Shown: positions 7,376-16,927, counted from the stretch's first letter. The stretch: 64,000 nucleotides of DNA from Enterococcus pseudoavium NBRC 100491 (GCF_001544295.1 NZ_BCQF01000004.1:81435-145434), one strand, 5' to 3'. Program-made: numbers and translations. Notes: generated from the sequence alone by a model not told the origin.

Positions 7376-9127
7376 ATGCTAATATATGCTATATATTATA
7401 AAGCTTCTCATTTTCTTTTTTTAAAGAAAGGGTGTTATTCTATTACAACAAATTCAGAAAAAAAGTGTTTTGCTCACTTCCATTCAAAAACAACTTGCTT
7501 TTTTATAATTTCAGTTATTTTAATATTAGTTTCTTTAGCTAGTTTTAAAATTTCAAACGGGATAAAAAAAACAAATGTAGAAGAATTGAATGATCAGTGG
7601 ACATTTATCGTTAAAAACCATACAGATCAGTATATCTTTGGAAAAACGGAGCATCGCTTAAAAAATGTTCAGCCAAACAATTCCCTAATCATGCAGCAGC
7701 AATTGGAAAAAAAATTTGATGACCCTCAGCTAGTTGTCCGAACAAATCATCAATGGCTTAGGGTTTATGTTGGCCAGCAACTTATCTACAAATACATGGC
7801 TACTGAGAAGCAAGAAGAACCTGGTTTGTTACAAGCAACCATCCATTTACCGTCTAATTATCGTCAGCAGAAATTGCGTATTGTGACCAAGACACCTTAT
7901 GAATATTATGCTGGAATCCCTGCTCAAGTATTTATTGGCGAAGCCAAAGATGTCAGCCGGTTCTTTTTCCTGCGCTCATTACCACAATCTTTACTTTTGA
8001 TGATTTGTTTAATCTTATTTGTACTATTACTGACCGTACTGCTGATAAAACCAAAAGATTCGAAAAAACAGTTCATTTCGACGCTGCTTTTGATCGGCTT
8101 TACTTGTTTAGTCGGATTACAATCAATCGGGTTGAATGTTCTGGCCAGTACTTTGTTCGGTCCGACCACATTATCGATTCTTTATAATCTAACTTCTATT
8201 TTGATCCCGGTCTTTTTGACCAATTATTATTTGTTGCAAGCAAAAAAATACCAACATTATTATCTTTATGGCGTTGGCGCGCAAGTTTTTCTTTTGATTT
8301 TTGGCTTGCTCTGTATTGCAGCTGGGGAACTATCCTTGCCGATTGCCGTCCAGATTTTCAGTGGTTTTAATGTCTTTATGACTTTATTTACTTCGGCGAT
8401 TGCACTAGCAGAATCGACTGACCATAATCGCTTCTATATGCTTTGTTCGCCTGGGATCATTATGGCAGCCTTTATCCATTGCTTCTTTTATATTCAGCTC
8501 TTTGCCGGAGCCGCTAACTTAACGACCGATTGGCCTTGGGTATTATTCAGCGGTCTGATGATCTTAATTTGTGGCTATCATTTTGTTGAGGAATTTCATT
8601 TCATTCAAAAATATCAAACAAAACAGCGAGAAGATGCGCAACAACTAATCAGAGTAAAAGAAAAACAAAGCAATCTGCTGACTACCTTCAAGTTATTGGC
8701 AGAAAAAGAAGCCCTAACAGCAAATCAAGCCCCGGCTCTAACTCATTTGCTACAGCAGATACGGGAGTATTATCAAAAAGAATTCAGAAAGCGAGCCAAT
8801 TTCTTTTCTTGTCAACTGAGTATCCTTGAAGAGACCGATTATCTTAAGGATGAAAATATTTATCTACTGATTCAATTATTTGAGAAATTCTTGAATGATT
8901 CACACTATGGCTCGGTTGATATCTCGATTCGACAAGAACACGGACAATTGATCGTCGAAAGCAATACAAGCATTTTTAATCGCCATTCCTTTACTGAGAT
9001 CATCGATAGTGATCAGCCGATTAATTTGTATCCCGAACTAGAACAAGCGGTTAAACATTCCAATGACGACTGGCAGTGGCAAAATAAAGAAAAACAACAA
9101 TTTTTTAAAATCACTTTAGATTTATAA
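7376..9127 (+). CDS. 7TMR-like membrane sensor with degenerate histidine-kinase tail
   Basis: About 583 aa. A hydrophobic helix (IISVILILVSLASF) anchors the N-terminus. An extracytoplasmic jelly-roll-like domain follows, ending LLQATIHLPSNYRQQKLRIV and containing WLRVYVGQQLIYKY, as in 7TM receptors with extracellular sensing modules. Seven helices then run from about residue 200 to 420. Next comes a charged linker (KYQTKQREDAQQLIRVKEK) and a tail with a weak GHL-ATPase resemblance (LLIQLFEKFLNDSHYG). I see no phosphorylatable-His motif and no G boxes. It probably senses an external ligand and passes the signal by protein contact. The start is unclear: ATG 7376 has no ribosome site, TTG 7358 overlaps a TATAAT, and AAAGAAAGGG at 7423-7432 precedes only an in-frame ATT (7442). 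Confidence 0.65.
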   Translation: MLIYAIYYKASHFLFLKKGCYSITTNSEKKCFAHFHSKTTCFFIISVILILVSLASFKISNGIKKTNVEELNDQWTFIVKNHTDQYIFGKTEHRLKNVQPNNSLIMQQQLEKKFDDPQLVVRTNHQWLRVYVGQQLIYKYMATEKQEEPGLLQATIHLPSNYRQQKLRIVTKTPYEYYAGIPAQVFIGEAKDVSRFFFLRSLPQSLLLMICLILFVLLLTVLLIKPKDSKKQFISTLLLIGFTCLVGLQSIGLNVLASTLFGPTTLSILYNLTSILIPVFLTNYYLLQAKKYQHYYLYGVGAQVFLLIFGLLCIAAGELSLPIAVQIFSGFNVFMTLFTSAIALAESTDHNRFYMLCSPGIIMAAFIHCFFYIQLFAGAANLTTDWPWVLFSGLMILICGYHFVEEFHFIQKYQTKQREDAQQLIRVKEKQSNLLTTFKLLAEKEALTANQAPALTHLLQQIREYYQKEFRKRANFFSCQLSILEETDYLKDENIYLLIQLFEKFLNDSHYGSVDISIRQEHGQLIVESNTSIFNRHSFTEIIDSDQPINLYPELEQAVKHSNDDWQWQNKEKQQFFKITLDL

Positions 9128-9157
9128 CCCCAGTTTACTAAACACGTTAAGACGAGA

Positions 9158-9202
9158 AAGAAACCCTTTCGAGCGATTCGCTCGAAAGGGTTTCTGCTTT
9201 TA
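9158..9202. terminator. Bidirectional terminator
   Basis: GAAACCCTTTCGAG (9160-9173) pairs perfectly with CTCGAAAGGGTTTC (9181-9194), with T-rich flanks. It sits between the convergent sensor-like gene and lplA. Confidence 0.85.
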
Positions 9203-10207
9203 ATAAATCAGTTCTAAAAATTCTTCCTTAGTAACATTACCAAAGTAATGGGTCAAATCAATTTGGTCGATGCTTTCTTCTAAAGCTTTTTTCTCATAGC
9301 GGGAGCCGATCAATTGATTTTCAACATCCTTGATCTCACCTAATCCAAAGAAATCACCGAAGACTTTGGCTTTTTCGATTTCACCATTGGCTACAGCTAA
9401 ACGGACTTCAATCGAACCGATTGGGAAACGTTTTTGTCGTTCTAAGTTAAATTCGGGTGAACACCCATAATTCCAATCCCAGTTCTTGTAGTATTCATCT
9501 GAGATTTGATTGATGGCTTTCCAATCTTCCTCATTCAATTCATAGGTCTTCACTTGATCAACACTAGCGACTCCAAAAATTTGTAACAGAATCGCTTGGC
9601 GGAACTCTTCTGTCGTCATGCTTTGTTTGTCAGCTGGTAAGTACTCCTTGATATTGGTGACGCGTGAACGAATCGATTTGATGCCTTTTGATTCAATCTT
9701 ATCTTTCTTTACTTTCAAGGCGTTGACAACTTCATCGATATTGCTATCAAACATCAAAGTCCCGTGAGCAAACATGCGACCATTAGTCGAATACATCGCA
9801 TTACCGGAGAATTTTTTGTCGTTGATTACTAGATCGTTCCGACCTTTTAATTGCGCTCCTTCGATCCCTAATTTGTGCAGTGCTTCAACGATCGGTTCTG
9901 TCAATTTTTTAAAATCTCTAAAGGAGTTGCCATCATCAGGCATGATGAAGCTAAAGTTCAAATTACCTAAATCGTGATAAACGGCTCCGCCACCACTTAA
10001 ACGGCGAACGACATGAATCCCTTTTTCATCAACATACTCTTTATTGATTTCTTCGATCGTATTTTGATTACGACCGATGATGATCGATGGTTCATTTATA
10101 TAAAAAAGTAAAATCGGCTCATCTAAAGGCATATTTTGTAAAAGGTAAGTTTCAATTGCCAAGTTTACTCGTGGATCACGCTCTTTGTCATTTGGTACGT
10201 ATAGCAT
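9200..10207 (-). CDS. lplA: Lipoate-protein ligase
   Basis: 335 aa cytoplasmic enzyme that activates free lipoate with ATP and attaches it to E2 subunits or GcvH. It opens MLYVPNDKERDPRVNLAIE, has the lipoate-binding VVRRLSGGGAVYHDLGNLNFSF near residues 75-95, and NDLVINDKKFSGNA with the conserved lysine. The C-terminal accessory domain of long LplA/LplJ proteins is present. GGAG precedes the ATG. It follows an MBL-fold gene as in the Bacillus yhfI-yhfJ(lplJ) pair, so the four genes from 12875 down to 9200 are probably one unit. Confidence 0.93.
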   Translation of the reverse strand: MLYVPNDKERDPRVNLAIETYLLQNMPLDEPILLFYINEPSIIIGRNQNTIEEINKEYVDEKGIHVVRRLSGGGAVYHDLGNLNFSFIMPDDGNSFRDFKKLTEPIVEALHKLGIEGAQLKGRNDLVINDKKFSGNAMYSTNGRMFAHGTLMFDSNIDEVVNALKVKKDKIESKGIKSIRSRVTNIKEYLPADKQSMTTEEFRQAILLQIFGVASVDQVKTYELNEEDWKAINQISDEYYKNWDWNYGCSPEFNLERQKRFPIGSIEVRLAVANGEIEKAKVFGDFFGLGEIKDVENQLIGSRYEKKALEESIDQIDLTHYFGNVTKEEFLELIY

Positions 10208-10225
10208 AGTACAACTCCTTCTTTC

Positions 10226-10963
10226 TTATAGCTCGAAAATTTTATGTGGCTGTGCTAATTCTACCGGAATCCCGTTACTCTTTGCTACGGCTTGTTGACG
10301 TAATTCTGCTAGATCTCCTTGTTGTGGCAAATGGGTCAAAACGAGCTTTTTGACACCCGCGTTTTTAGCAAACGTCCCCGCTTCACCGGCAGTAAAATGA
10401 GCTTTGTGATGTTCATTTCCATCAAATAAATAGGTATCGGCCAAGAACAAATCAGCTTCTTTAGCAAATTCATTAAAGGATTCCAAATAACCGGAATCGC
10501 CGGTAAAAACAAAAACTGCCCCAGTCTTTTCTTCAACGAAACGCATTGCATAACAAGGAACCGGATGAATCGTCTTCATAAACGTAACAAGAAAAGGGCC
10601 AATTTTCAATTCTTCTGCTTCAAAGTAAGGTCGACCTTCCGTCACACCTTCCATCGTAAGCTCGTTGAAATGAAATTCATCCTCAGTATGTCCGTAAATT
10701 GGTAAGATTGGTTTGGGTGTTTGGGTTGGAAACAACTGCCAATAATACTGCAGTACACCAAGATCAGCAATATGATCGTGATGATAATGAGTCAAAATGA
10801 CCGCATCTAAAGCTAGCGGGTCCAATTCTTTCTCTAATTCCACCAATGTTGAACTGCCAGCGTCTAATAATAAATTGAACCCGGCTGCTTGCAGTAAATA
10901 GCTCGTCGTTCCTTGCCCTTGGTAAGGGTATGCTCCTAAACAACCTAGTACGGTTATTTTCAT
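10226..10963 (-). CDS. MBL-fold metallo-hydrolase, YhfI-like
   Basis: 245 aa metallo-beta-lactamase-fold protein related to RNase Z. It opens MKITVLGCLGAYP, has metal ligands HYHHDH near residues 59-64, a later histidine in KTIHPVPCYA, an aspartate in FTGDSGYLE, and LTHLPQ near the end. The long exosite of true RNase Z is missing, so it is more likely a small-molecule or phosphodiester hydrolase. Its start overlaps the stop of the DUF975 gene by four bases (ATGA). Co-occurrence with lplA is conserved in Bacillus. Confidence 0.85.
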   Translation of the reverse strand: MKITVLGCLGAYPYQGQGTTSYLLQAAGFNLLLDAGSSTLVELEKELDPLALDAVILTHYHHDHIADLGVLQYYWQLFPTQTPKPILPIYGHTEDEFHFNELTMEGVTEGRPYFEAEELKIGPFLVTFMKTIHPVPCYAMRFVEEKTGAVFVFTGDSGYLESFNEFAKEADLFLADTYLFDGNEHHKAHFTAGEAGTFAKNAGVKKLVLTHLPQQGDLAELRQQAVAKSNGIPVELAQPHKIFEL

Positions 10964-11733
10964 GCTAATTCCCCCTGATCGATTTTTTCCTTCAAGGCTT
11001 GATCGTAGAAAGCTGCACTAGCCGTATTAACGTAGACAGCTACAAATAATAGACCCACAATCAACGCCACAAAACCTAAAATATACCAACCAATAAATGA
11101 TAATTGTAATAGAATGTACTGGCCCCAGCGATCTTTTAACAGTAACCATGCTCGCTTGATCGATTCTCCAACACTTAGATCAGGATAGTCGAATTTTACC
11201 CAGACAGCGAATTTGAAAATGATACTAATAATAGTCGACACTAATAAGAAAATAATCAACAAAATAAAATATAAGGTAAACAAACCAACGTTAAACATTG
11301 TTCCCATGTTTTCAACATTAGTAACACCACCTGATGAAATCAGTGAGAAATACACGCTGCCACCTGCTTGCAGTAGCAGTGGGATGAAAAAGAGTGCGGC
11401 TAAAGCGTATTGAACAATTTGAGCAACAATATTAATTAACAGCAACGGAACATAATAACCTTGTTGAAAGACCACAAAAATTTGTCCCAATTCTGCTCTG
11501 CCACCTCGAACGACATACAGGCTGATGTAATACAAGGCGTAACTGAAAGCAAATAAAACAAATATTCCTAATAAAAACGAGATTCCTAATTGAATGTTTT
11601 CATTGTTAGCGATTGTTGAGACGCTGCTAATCGCGCCGCTCAACAGACCTACGATCACAACCAATCCAACATTGATTCCCCATTGACCGTTTAAACGGTC
11701 TTTGGCGAGTTGACGATATTCACTAAGACGCAT
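10960..11733 (-). CDS. DUF975 family integral membrane protein
   Basis: 257 aa, unknown function. It begins MRLSEYRQLAKDRLNGQWG, the short amphipathic N-terminus typical of DUF975. About five to six hydrophobic segments follow, ending with YILLQLSFIGWYILGFVALIV. A conserved segment FDYPDLSVGESIKRAWLLLK matches family proteins. ATG 11733 has GGAGAG 7 nt upstream; the ATG at 11748 abuts AGGA and is rejected. The stop overlaps the MBL gene start. Confidence 0.8.
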   Translation of the reverse strand: MRLSEYRQLAKDRLNGQWGINVGLVVIVGLLSGAISSVSTIANNENIQLGISFLLGIFVLFAFSYALYYISLYVVRGGRAELGQIFVVFQQGYYVPLLLINIVAQIVQYALAALFFIPLLLQAGGSVYFSLISSGGVTNVENMGTMFNVGLFTLYFILLIIFLLVSTIISIIFKFAVWVKFDYPDLSVGESIKRAWLLLKDRWGQYILLQLSFIGWYILGFVALIVGLLFVAVYVNTASAAFYDQALKEKIDQGELA

Positions 11734-11795
11734 AGACAGACTCTCCATTCCTACTTATATTATGAGTGACTCACAATTTTTCATTTATTGATCGG

Positions 11796-12875
11796 CTAGT
11801 AATTCTTAAGCTCGCCAACAGTAGCGTAATCTAGACGTGCAACAACTTCGGTCACTAACTTGATGGTATTAAAATAATCATCTTCATGAATGATCGATGT
11901 ATGAGAATGTAGGTAACGAACCGGAACTGTGATAGCTACTGATGGTACACCGTCACGCGTCAGGTGCATTTGTCCAGCATCCGTTCCGCCGCCGGCAATC
12001 ACTGTGTATTGGAACGGAATCTCCAATTCTTCGGCCACATCAATCACGAAATCCAATAATTTTTTATGGGGAACCATCGAAGCATCATAGATCAAAATTT
12101 GCGGGCCTTTTCCAAGAACAGAATCCGCTTCTTTCGGTGTCATTCCTGGAGTATCACCCGCCGTACCAGTATCTAAGGCAAAGGCGATATCGGGATTAAC
12201 AATATGAGAACTTGTGCGAGCACCTCGCAAGCCAACTTCTTCTTGCACATCACTACCGGCAAACAAAACATTATGATGTTCACGTTTTGACAGATTTTCC
12301 AAAACGCGTAAAGCCACTGCCGTACCGATGCGATTATCCCACGCTTTAGCTAATAAGAATTTTGAGTCATTCATTCGTTGATACTGAATATATGGCGTTA
12401 CCATATCACCGGGACGAATGCCCCATTCTTTCGCTTCATCAAGACTCGATGCGCCAATATCAATGAACATATCTTTGATTTCAAATGGTTTCTTGCGTGC
12501 TTCTGGGGTCAATACATGGGGTGGTTTTGAACCAATCACACCATGGATGATTTTCCCTTGACGCGTTTTAATTTCCACTTGCTGAGCCAGCATTACTTGA
12601 TTCCACCAGCCACCGATCGTTTGGAATTCTAAAAAACCTTTTTCGGTAATCTTAGTGACCATAAAGCCGACTTCATCTAAGTGACCTGAAATGAACACTT
12701 TTGGTCCGCCACCGCCACCGTGTTTAGCAATCACACTGCCTAATCCGTCAAAGAAAATATCATCGGCAAATTCTTTGGCATACGTCTTAAAAACTTCTCT
12801 GACCTCATCTTCATTTCCCGCAATACCACGTGCGGAAGTTAAATCAATCAGTAGTTGCTCTTCTTGTTTTTCCAC
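11796..12875 (-). CDS. M42 family metallo-aminopeptidase (glutamyl aminopeptidase PepA-like)
   Basis: 359 aa cytosolic peptidase of family M42, forming large tetrahedral oligomers and removing N-terminal residues from peptides with two metal ions. Visible ligands: SGHLDEVGF near 70, [11 protein letters not shown] near 185, [10 protein letters not shown] near 217, [10 protein letters not shown], and a late [10 protein letters not shown]. The length is normal. Streptococcal and lactococcal relatives are called PepA. The ribosome site is GGGGGAGT. It may head the unit leading to lplA, with a 62-nt gap to the next gene. Confidence 0.9.
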   Translation of the reverse strand: MEKQEEQLLIDLTSARGIAGNEDEVREVFKTYAKEFADDIFFDGLGSVIAKHGGGGGPKVFISGHLDEVGFMVTKITEKGFLEFQTIGGWWNQVMLAQQVEIKTRQGKIIHGVIGSKPPHVLTPEARKKPFEIKDMFIDIGASSLDEAKEWGIRPGDMVTPYIQYQRMNDSKFLLAKAWDNRIGTAVALRVLENLSKREHHNVLFAGSDVQEEVGLRGARTSSHIVNPDIAFALDTGTAGDTPGMTPKEADSVLGKGPQILIYDASMVPHKKLLDFVIDVAEELEIPFQYTVIAGGGTDAGQMHLTRDGVPSVAITVPVRYLHSHTSIIHEDDYFNTIKLVTEVVARLDYATVGELKNY

Positions 12876-13051
12876 GTTTACTCCCCCTGCTTTATAAAAA
12901 ATAATTACACTGCTCCACGAATATCCAAATAAAAATAATTGCTGATTTTACGATTGGAAAATCGTAAGGATACTCACTTTTCCTTAGCAACAGTATACCA
13001 TTGTCAAAAAAATCTGCGTAGTATGTTGTATAATCACAACGAGGTGATCAA

Positions 13052-13462
13052 ATGACACGTTTTTTAACCATTGAATTAACCATGATGGTAATGATTGAAA
13101 ATGAACTGGGTGAAATCTTGATTCAAGATCGTAAGAAAAAAGATTGGCCTGGCTGGACCTTTCCTGGTGGGCATGTCGAAAGAAATGAAGGCAGTTATCA
13201 TGCAACTCTGCGTGAAATCGAGGAAGAAACGGGGCTCACGGTTCAACCGCTACTACGAGGAACAGCTGAGTGGAACAACTTAACTACGGGAGCTCGCGAA
13301 CTAGCTTTCCTTTATACTGCCAAAGTCAAAAAACAAGCCCTTCCGGAAAAGCTCTTCTGGGTCAAAAAAGCCGAGCTAACCAACCAAAAGCTAGCTGGAA
13401 CCTTGAATGATTTACTACCAATCTTTTTCGGTGAAAAGCAGCAGATTTATTTCGAAGTCTGA
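13052..13462 (+). CDS. Nudix hydrolase
   Basis: 136 aa pyrophosphohydrolase. The complete Nudix box lies near residues 35-57: GGHVERNEG followed by REIEEETGL, with all glutamates that bind the metal. Opening strands MTRFLTIELTMMVMIEN and a DWPGWTFPGG lead-in resemble 8-oxo-dGTP diphosphatases (YtkD/MutT group), so nucleotide-pool cleaning is likely but unproven. GAGGTGA lies 6 nt before the ATG. A single gene followed by a bidirectional terminator. Confidence 0.9.
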   Translation: MTRFLTIELTMMVMIENELGEILIQDRKKKDWPGWTFPGGHVERNEGSYHATLREIEEETGLTVQPLLRGTAEWNNLTTGARELAFLYTAKVKKQALPEKLFWVKKAELTNQKLAGTLNDLLPIFFGEKQQIYFEV

Positions 13463-13540
13463 AACCCTCCCTTTTTATCTAGGCGACTTGTTCGGCAACA
13501 AAAGAAATCCTAGAGCAAGGTTTTGCATAGTTGTCACAAA

Positions 13541-13585
13541 AAAAGTTCCAAAAACAGCGCATAGATAGCTGTTTCTGGAACTTTT
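13541..13585. terminator. Bidirectional terminator
   Basis: AAAGTTCC-AAAACAGC pairs with GCTGTTT-GGAACTTT, with T-rich ends on both strands, between the convergent Nudix and ABC permease genes. Confidence 0.8.
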
Positions 13586-13588
13586 ATT

Positions 13589-14761
13589 TTATGTTTGAAC
13601 TTTTTTAAAAGCCAGGCTGCCTTTTTCCCGCATTGTAATCAGGTGAATCACTAAGAATGCGGCCGCAAAGGCGAACAGTACTCCTGAATTGAAAATAAAT
13701 TTATCCAAAAAGCTTTGATCGAAGTTCACTGTTTTTCCGACTAATGCATTGTTTTCGGCAAACCAATAAGTCGGGGTAAAGGCCGCAATTTTATTAACAA
13801 TCTCTGGTAAAAACTGACTTGGCACAAAGACCCCGCCGACAAAACAACTTCCCATAATAAAGATATTATTGATTCCACTGATAGCTTCTTCATTTTGGAT
13901 AACACTGGTGACCATGATTGAAAAGCTGACAATCGCTGTAAAAAAGGCGAGGGTATTCAACACAAAATAACCCATCACTTGATCAAAACGACCCTTTGTA
14001 ATGAACAGCACAAAAACTAAAAAGATCAGCCAGCACAAAATCGCATAAACCAGATTACCAACGGAAATTTTGCGAGATAATTTTTGGCGTGAAACAGGTG
14101 AACAACTATTTCGGCGCCGAATTTCCTTACGATTAAAGGCTAAGTTCACCGCAGCATATCCGCTAAAAATCGATAAAAACATACCGTAGGCTAATAAATT
14201 ATAGATTTGGCCAGTCACATTTTGTTTTTTCTTCTTATGGTACGTTGCATCAAAATGGACGCGGCCAGTTTTGCCAAGGGTATTTTGCGTTTTTTCTATC
14301 AGTTCTTGTGGACTTTGTGCCGGCAGTTTTTTCCGATAGGTCAGATAGGTCGTCAAATAATTGTTGATCGTCGTATCAACCAATGATTGAGAAAACGTGT
14401 CTGGGCGCGTCTTACTAGTTAGTTTCACTGCTTCCCCTCGACTGAGCTGCTCTGAAAAATTTTTCGGAATCGTCAGAATATAGTCGACTTCATTAAAATA
14501 CAATGCATCATCTAAACTTTTTTGTGAAGTGTCTTTTAATTCTACTATAGTATGCTGCTGGCCTAAATAAGCAACAAAGTCTTTTTCCAAGGCAGACTGT
14601 TCGTCTGACAGGATCGTCAATTTAGCACCTTGTAGTTCCTCCGCATCTTGCGACAGCTGCCCTGCGTAAAAGATCGTAATGACGACCATAATGATGACAC
14701 CTAACAGTAGACTGCCCTTATTCTTTTTAAGAATCTGGAGGATGGCTCTATAAGTGGTCAT
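13589..14761 (-). CDS. ABC-2 type transporter permease (second subunit)
   Basis: 390 aa ABC-2 membrane subunit. One N-terminal helix (SLLLGVIIMVVITIFYAG), a large extracytoplasmic domain to about residue 190, then five hydrophobic segments, one holding FIMGSCFVGGVFVPSQFLP. This is the YhgE/YvfS-like exporter layout. ATG 14761 follows GGAAGG; a TTG six codons upstream is rejected. It overlaps the upstream permease gene by 14 nt, so the two are translated together and likely form a heterodimer with the ATPase at 15895. Confidence 0.85.
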   Translation of the reverse strand: MTTYRAILQILKKNKGSLLLGVIIMVVITIFYAGQLSQDAEELQGAKLTILSDEQSALEKDFVAYLGQQHTIVELKDTSQKSLDDALYFNEVDYILTIPKNFSEQLSRGEAVKLTSKTRPDTFSQSLVDTTINNYLTTYLTYRKKLPAQSPQELIEKTQNTLGKTGRVHFDATYHKKKKQNVTGQIYNLLAYGMFLSIFSGYAAVNLAFNRKEIRRRNSCSPVSRQKLSRKISVGNLVYAILCWLIFLVFVLFITKGRFDQVMGYFVLNTLAFFTAIVSFSIMVTSVIQNEEAISGINNIFIMGSCFVGGVFVPSQFLPEIVNKIAAFTPTYWFAENNALVGKTVNFDQSFLDKFIFNSGVLFAFAAAFLVIHLITMREKGSLAFKKVQT

Positions 14762-15884
14762 ATTGCACCTTCCTTTCAAAAGAATAGTTTACTAACACGA
14801 ACAAAAGTCCGAAGCCGCCTAACCAAACTAAGTTCGTATAAAATGGCTGTAATGATTGATAATAAAACAATTGATATAAGCTTTCACTGATTAAATTCAC
14901 AATATTGATTCTACCTAGCAGTGGCAGGTTGACATCAATCCAATATTTGATGCCTTGCGAGCCCATCATTCCAGCCAAAAAGCTCATAATCATTGAAATA
15001 GAGATCCCGATTGAAATTTTTTGTTGAAAATCCAGCTTTGCAAAAAGATTGCCGATCAACGTCCCAAAAGAAATTGAAGTAAAAGCCCCTAACCCGCTGA
15101 CTAGTAAAATATAGTTCCAATGATTGCCAAATTCGACACGGTAAACAAAATGATAAAATAATAAAATCAAACAGATTTGAATCAAGAAAAGTACAAAGCT
15201 TGCAAGCATATTGGCAAAAGAAACCAGTAATTTATTACGGGGAATCAAACACAACCGCATACCTTCAGATGATTGATTGGCCTGTTGATCGTTAGCATTG
15301 CGTAAGCCCCACATAAAGCCGTACATAATGGTCATTCCGACAAGAGTAAAGAAATAGAATGATTTCAAATTAAAGTTTCCGCTGACATCTTCAGCCGCAA
15401 CAAAGTTCTTTTGGCTTAATACTTGATTAATTTCTTGGGGTTGAAGCGCCCCTGCGGCCATTAAGGTTTCGATCTTGTCCCTGTTTTGCAGATACTGATT
15501 TAAGAGCTCTTTTAAAATCGTTTGTTGAACCGTACTTTTACTCACAAATAATTCAATGGTAGTACCGGTGAATTCAAAATAACCAGCGATTTTATCCTCT
15601 GACAATTGTTGTTGTGCAGCTTTTTTTGATAATTCTCTGCCTTTAAAAAGTACCTTATCGCCATTTTTGACTTCTTTTAAGACCGCTTCGAAGGATTCCT
15701 TTTGCGTATCATCTGTGGCAACGATGCCGACTGTTGAACTTTCCAAAGCCGTGATCTGATCTAAATTGCCAAAAGCTAAATTAAAGAGCAAGCCCAAAAC
15801 GATCGGAAAGGCCAAAGTCCAAAAGAGCAGGCTGCGGTTTCTTAATAGAATCCGAATGCGATAACTAAATAATCGTAGAAACAT
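14748..15884 (-). CDS. ABC-2 type transporter permease (first subunit)
   Basis: 378 aa. Same architecture as its partner: an N-terminal helix (LLFWTLAFPIVLGLLFNLAF), an extracytoplasmic domain, then about five helices including FTLVGMTIMYGFMWG and MIMSFLAGMMGSQG. GGGGTGAG precedes the ATG by 6 nt. It lies 10 nt after the ATPase gene. Together with the adjacent two-component system the unit resembles Bacillus YvfRS-YvfTU-type drug or peptide exporters; the substrate is not readable from sequence. Confidence 0.85.
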   Translation of the reverse strand: MFLRLFSYRIRILLRNRSLLFWTLAFPIVLGLLFNLAFGNLDQITALESSTVGIVATDDTQKESFEAVLKEVKNGDKVLFKGRELSKKAAQQQLSEDKIAGYFEFTGTTIELFVSKSTVQQTILKELLNQYLQNRDKIETLMAAGALQPQEINQVLSQKNFVAAEDVSGNFNLKSFYFFTLVGMTIMYGFMWGLRNANDQQANQSSEGMRLCLIPRNKLLVSFANMLASFVLFLIQICLILLFYHFVYRVEFGNHWNYILLVSGLGAFTSISFGTLIGNLFAKLDFQQKISIGISISMIMSFLAGMMGSQGIKYWIDVNLPLLGRINIVNLISESLYQLFYYQSLQPFYTNLVWLGGFGLLFVLVNYSFERKVQYDHL

Positions 15885-15894
15885 TTTCTCACCC

Positions 15895-16827
15895 CTAATC
15901 CCTTAATTCTTTGCCGGTGATTTCCAAAAAGACATCATTCAGCGTCGCTTCTTGCGTGTGAATATTGGCATACATAATCTTTTCCGCTTCAAAATAATTT
16001 AAGATCGGCAATAGTGCTTGTGTTAACTCTTTTGTCGTTACTTGTAATAAACTATCCGCATATGTTACTTCTAAGATAGCTGGAAAAGCTTGCAGGTCAG
16101 CAAGCTGCTCCGTTGTTAAACTAGGAACTTCAATGATTACTTTTTCATTTTCACGAACCATGCTTTTCAGTTGTTCTTTGCTTCCTTCAGCAATCACTTG
16201 TCCTTGATCAATAATCACGATATGATTGCATAAAATTTCAACTTCTTCCATGTAATGGGTCGTGTAAACGATTGTCGCTCCTTGCCGATTTAATTCTTTG
16301 ATACTATCTAAAATTTTATTCCGACTTTGTGGATCAACTGCAACGGTCGGTTCATCTAGGAAGATTAATTCCGGTTTATGCACGATACCACACGCAATAT
16401 TCAATCGCCGCTTCAGGCCGCCGCTTAATTGTTTAGGATAAAATTTGCGAAATTCTTCCAACCCGACCAACTGGATAACTTCTTCCACATACTGTTTTCG
16501 CTTAGCTTTTTGCGGGATATATAAGCCGCAAAAATAGTTGATATTATCTACAACTGTTAATTCTTCAAATAGTGCGATTTCTTGTGGAACGACACCGATT
16601 TTTTGTTTGATTCCATATTTTTCCGGTCCCATCTCTTCGCCGAACAATTTAATCGAACCACGATCATAGGTTAGCAGTGAGAGCATACAATTAATCGCGG
16701 TCGATTTTCCACTACCATTGGGACCTAACAATCCAAAAATATCTCCTTTTTTCACAGTTAAATCCAGATGATTCAATGCGATAAAGTCGCCATAACGTTT
16801 CACTAAGTTTTCTATTTCAATCAACAT
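15895..16827 (-). CDS. ABC transporter ATP-binding protein (ABC-2 exporter)
   Basis: 310 aa. Walker A GPNGSGKS near residues 37-44, Q loop VPQE, signature LSGGLKRR, Walker B LIFLDEPT, and H loop TTHYMEE. The C-terminal extension of about 90 aa (IIEVPSLTTEQLADLQ...) is typical of DrrA-like exporter ATPases. ATG 16827 has AAAAGGGG 8 nt upstream; a TTG two codons earlier is less likely. First gene of the three-gene exporter operon, divergent from the sensor kinase. Confidence 0.92.
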   Translation of the reverse strand: MLIEIENLVKRYGDFIALNHLDLTVKKGDIFGLLGPNGSGKSTAINCMLSLLTYDRGSIKLFGEEMGPEKYGIKQKIGVVPQEIALFEELTVVDNINYFCGLYIPQKAKRKQYVEEVIQLVGLEEFRKFYPKQLSGGLKRRLNIACGIVHKPELIFLDEPTVAVDPQSRNKILDSIKELNRQGATIVYTTHYMEEVEILCNHIVIIDQGQVIAEGSKEQLKSMVRENEKVIIEVPSLTTEQLADLQAFPAILEVTYADSLLQVTTKELTQALLPILNYFEAEKIMYANIHTQEATLNDVFLEITGKELRD

Positions 16828-16911
16828 CTGCAAAACCCCTTTTCCTTTTCTTCATACATTTACTATAATAAAATTAGCAACTGCATCGTAGTGAGTTTGT
16901 GCCAATCATAG

Positions 16912-16927
16912 AATGACAAATGTCATT
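16912..16927. promoter_or_regulatory. 7-2-7 palindrome, candidate operator of the NarL-type regulator
   Basis: AATGACA AA TGTCATT is a perfect 7-2-7 inverted repeat in the 206-bp region between the divergent exporter and two-component operons. NarL-family regulators often bind paired heptamers 2 bp apart. On the minus strand a TATGAT lies just downstream and could be the -10 box of the exporter operon. Confidence 0.55.

Noticed and set aside
7376..9127. Frameshifted or broken sensor kinase
   Set aside because: The frame is open over its full length with plausible membrane segments throughout; loss of kinase motifs looks like divergence, not decay.
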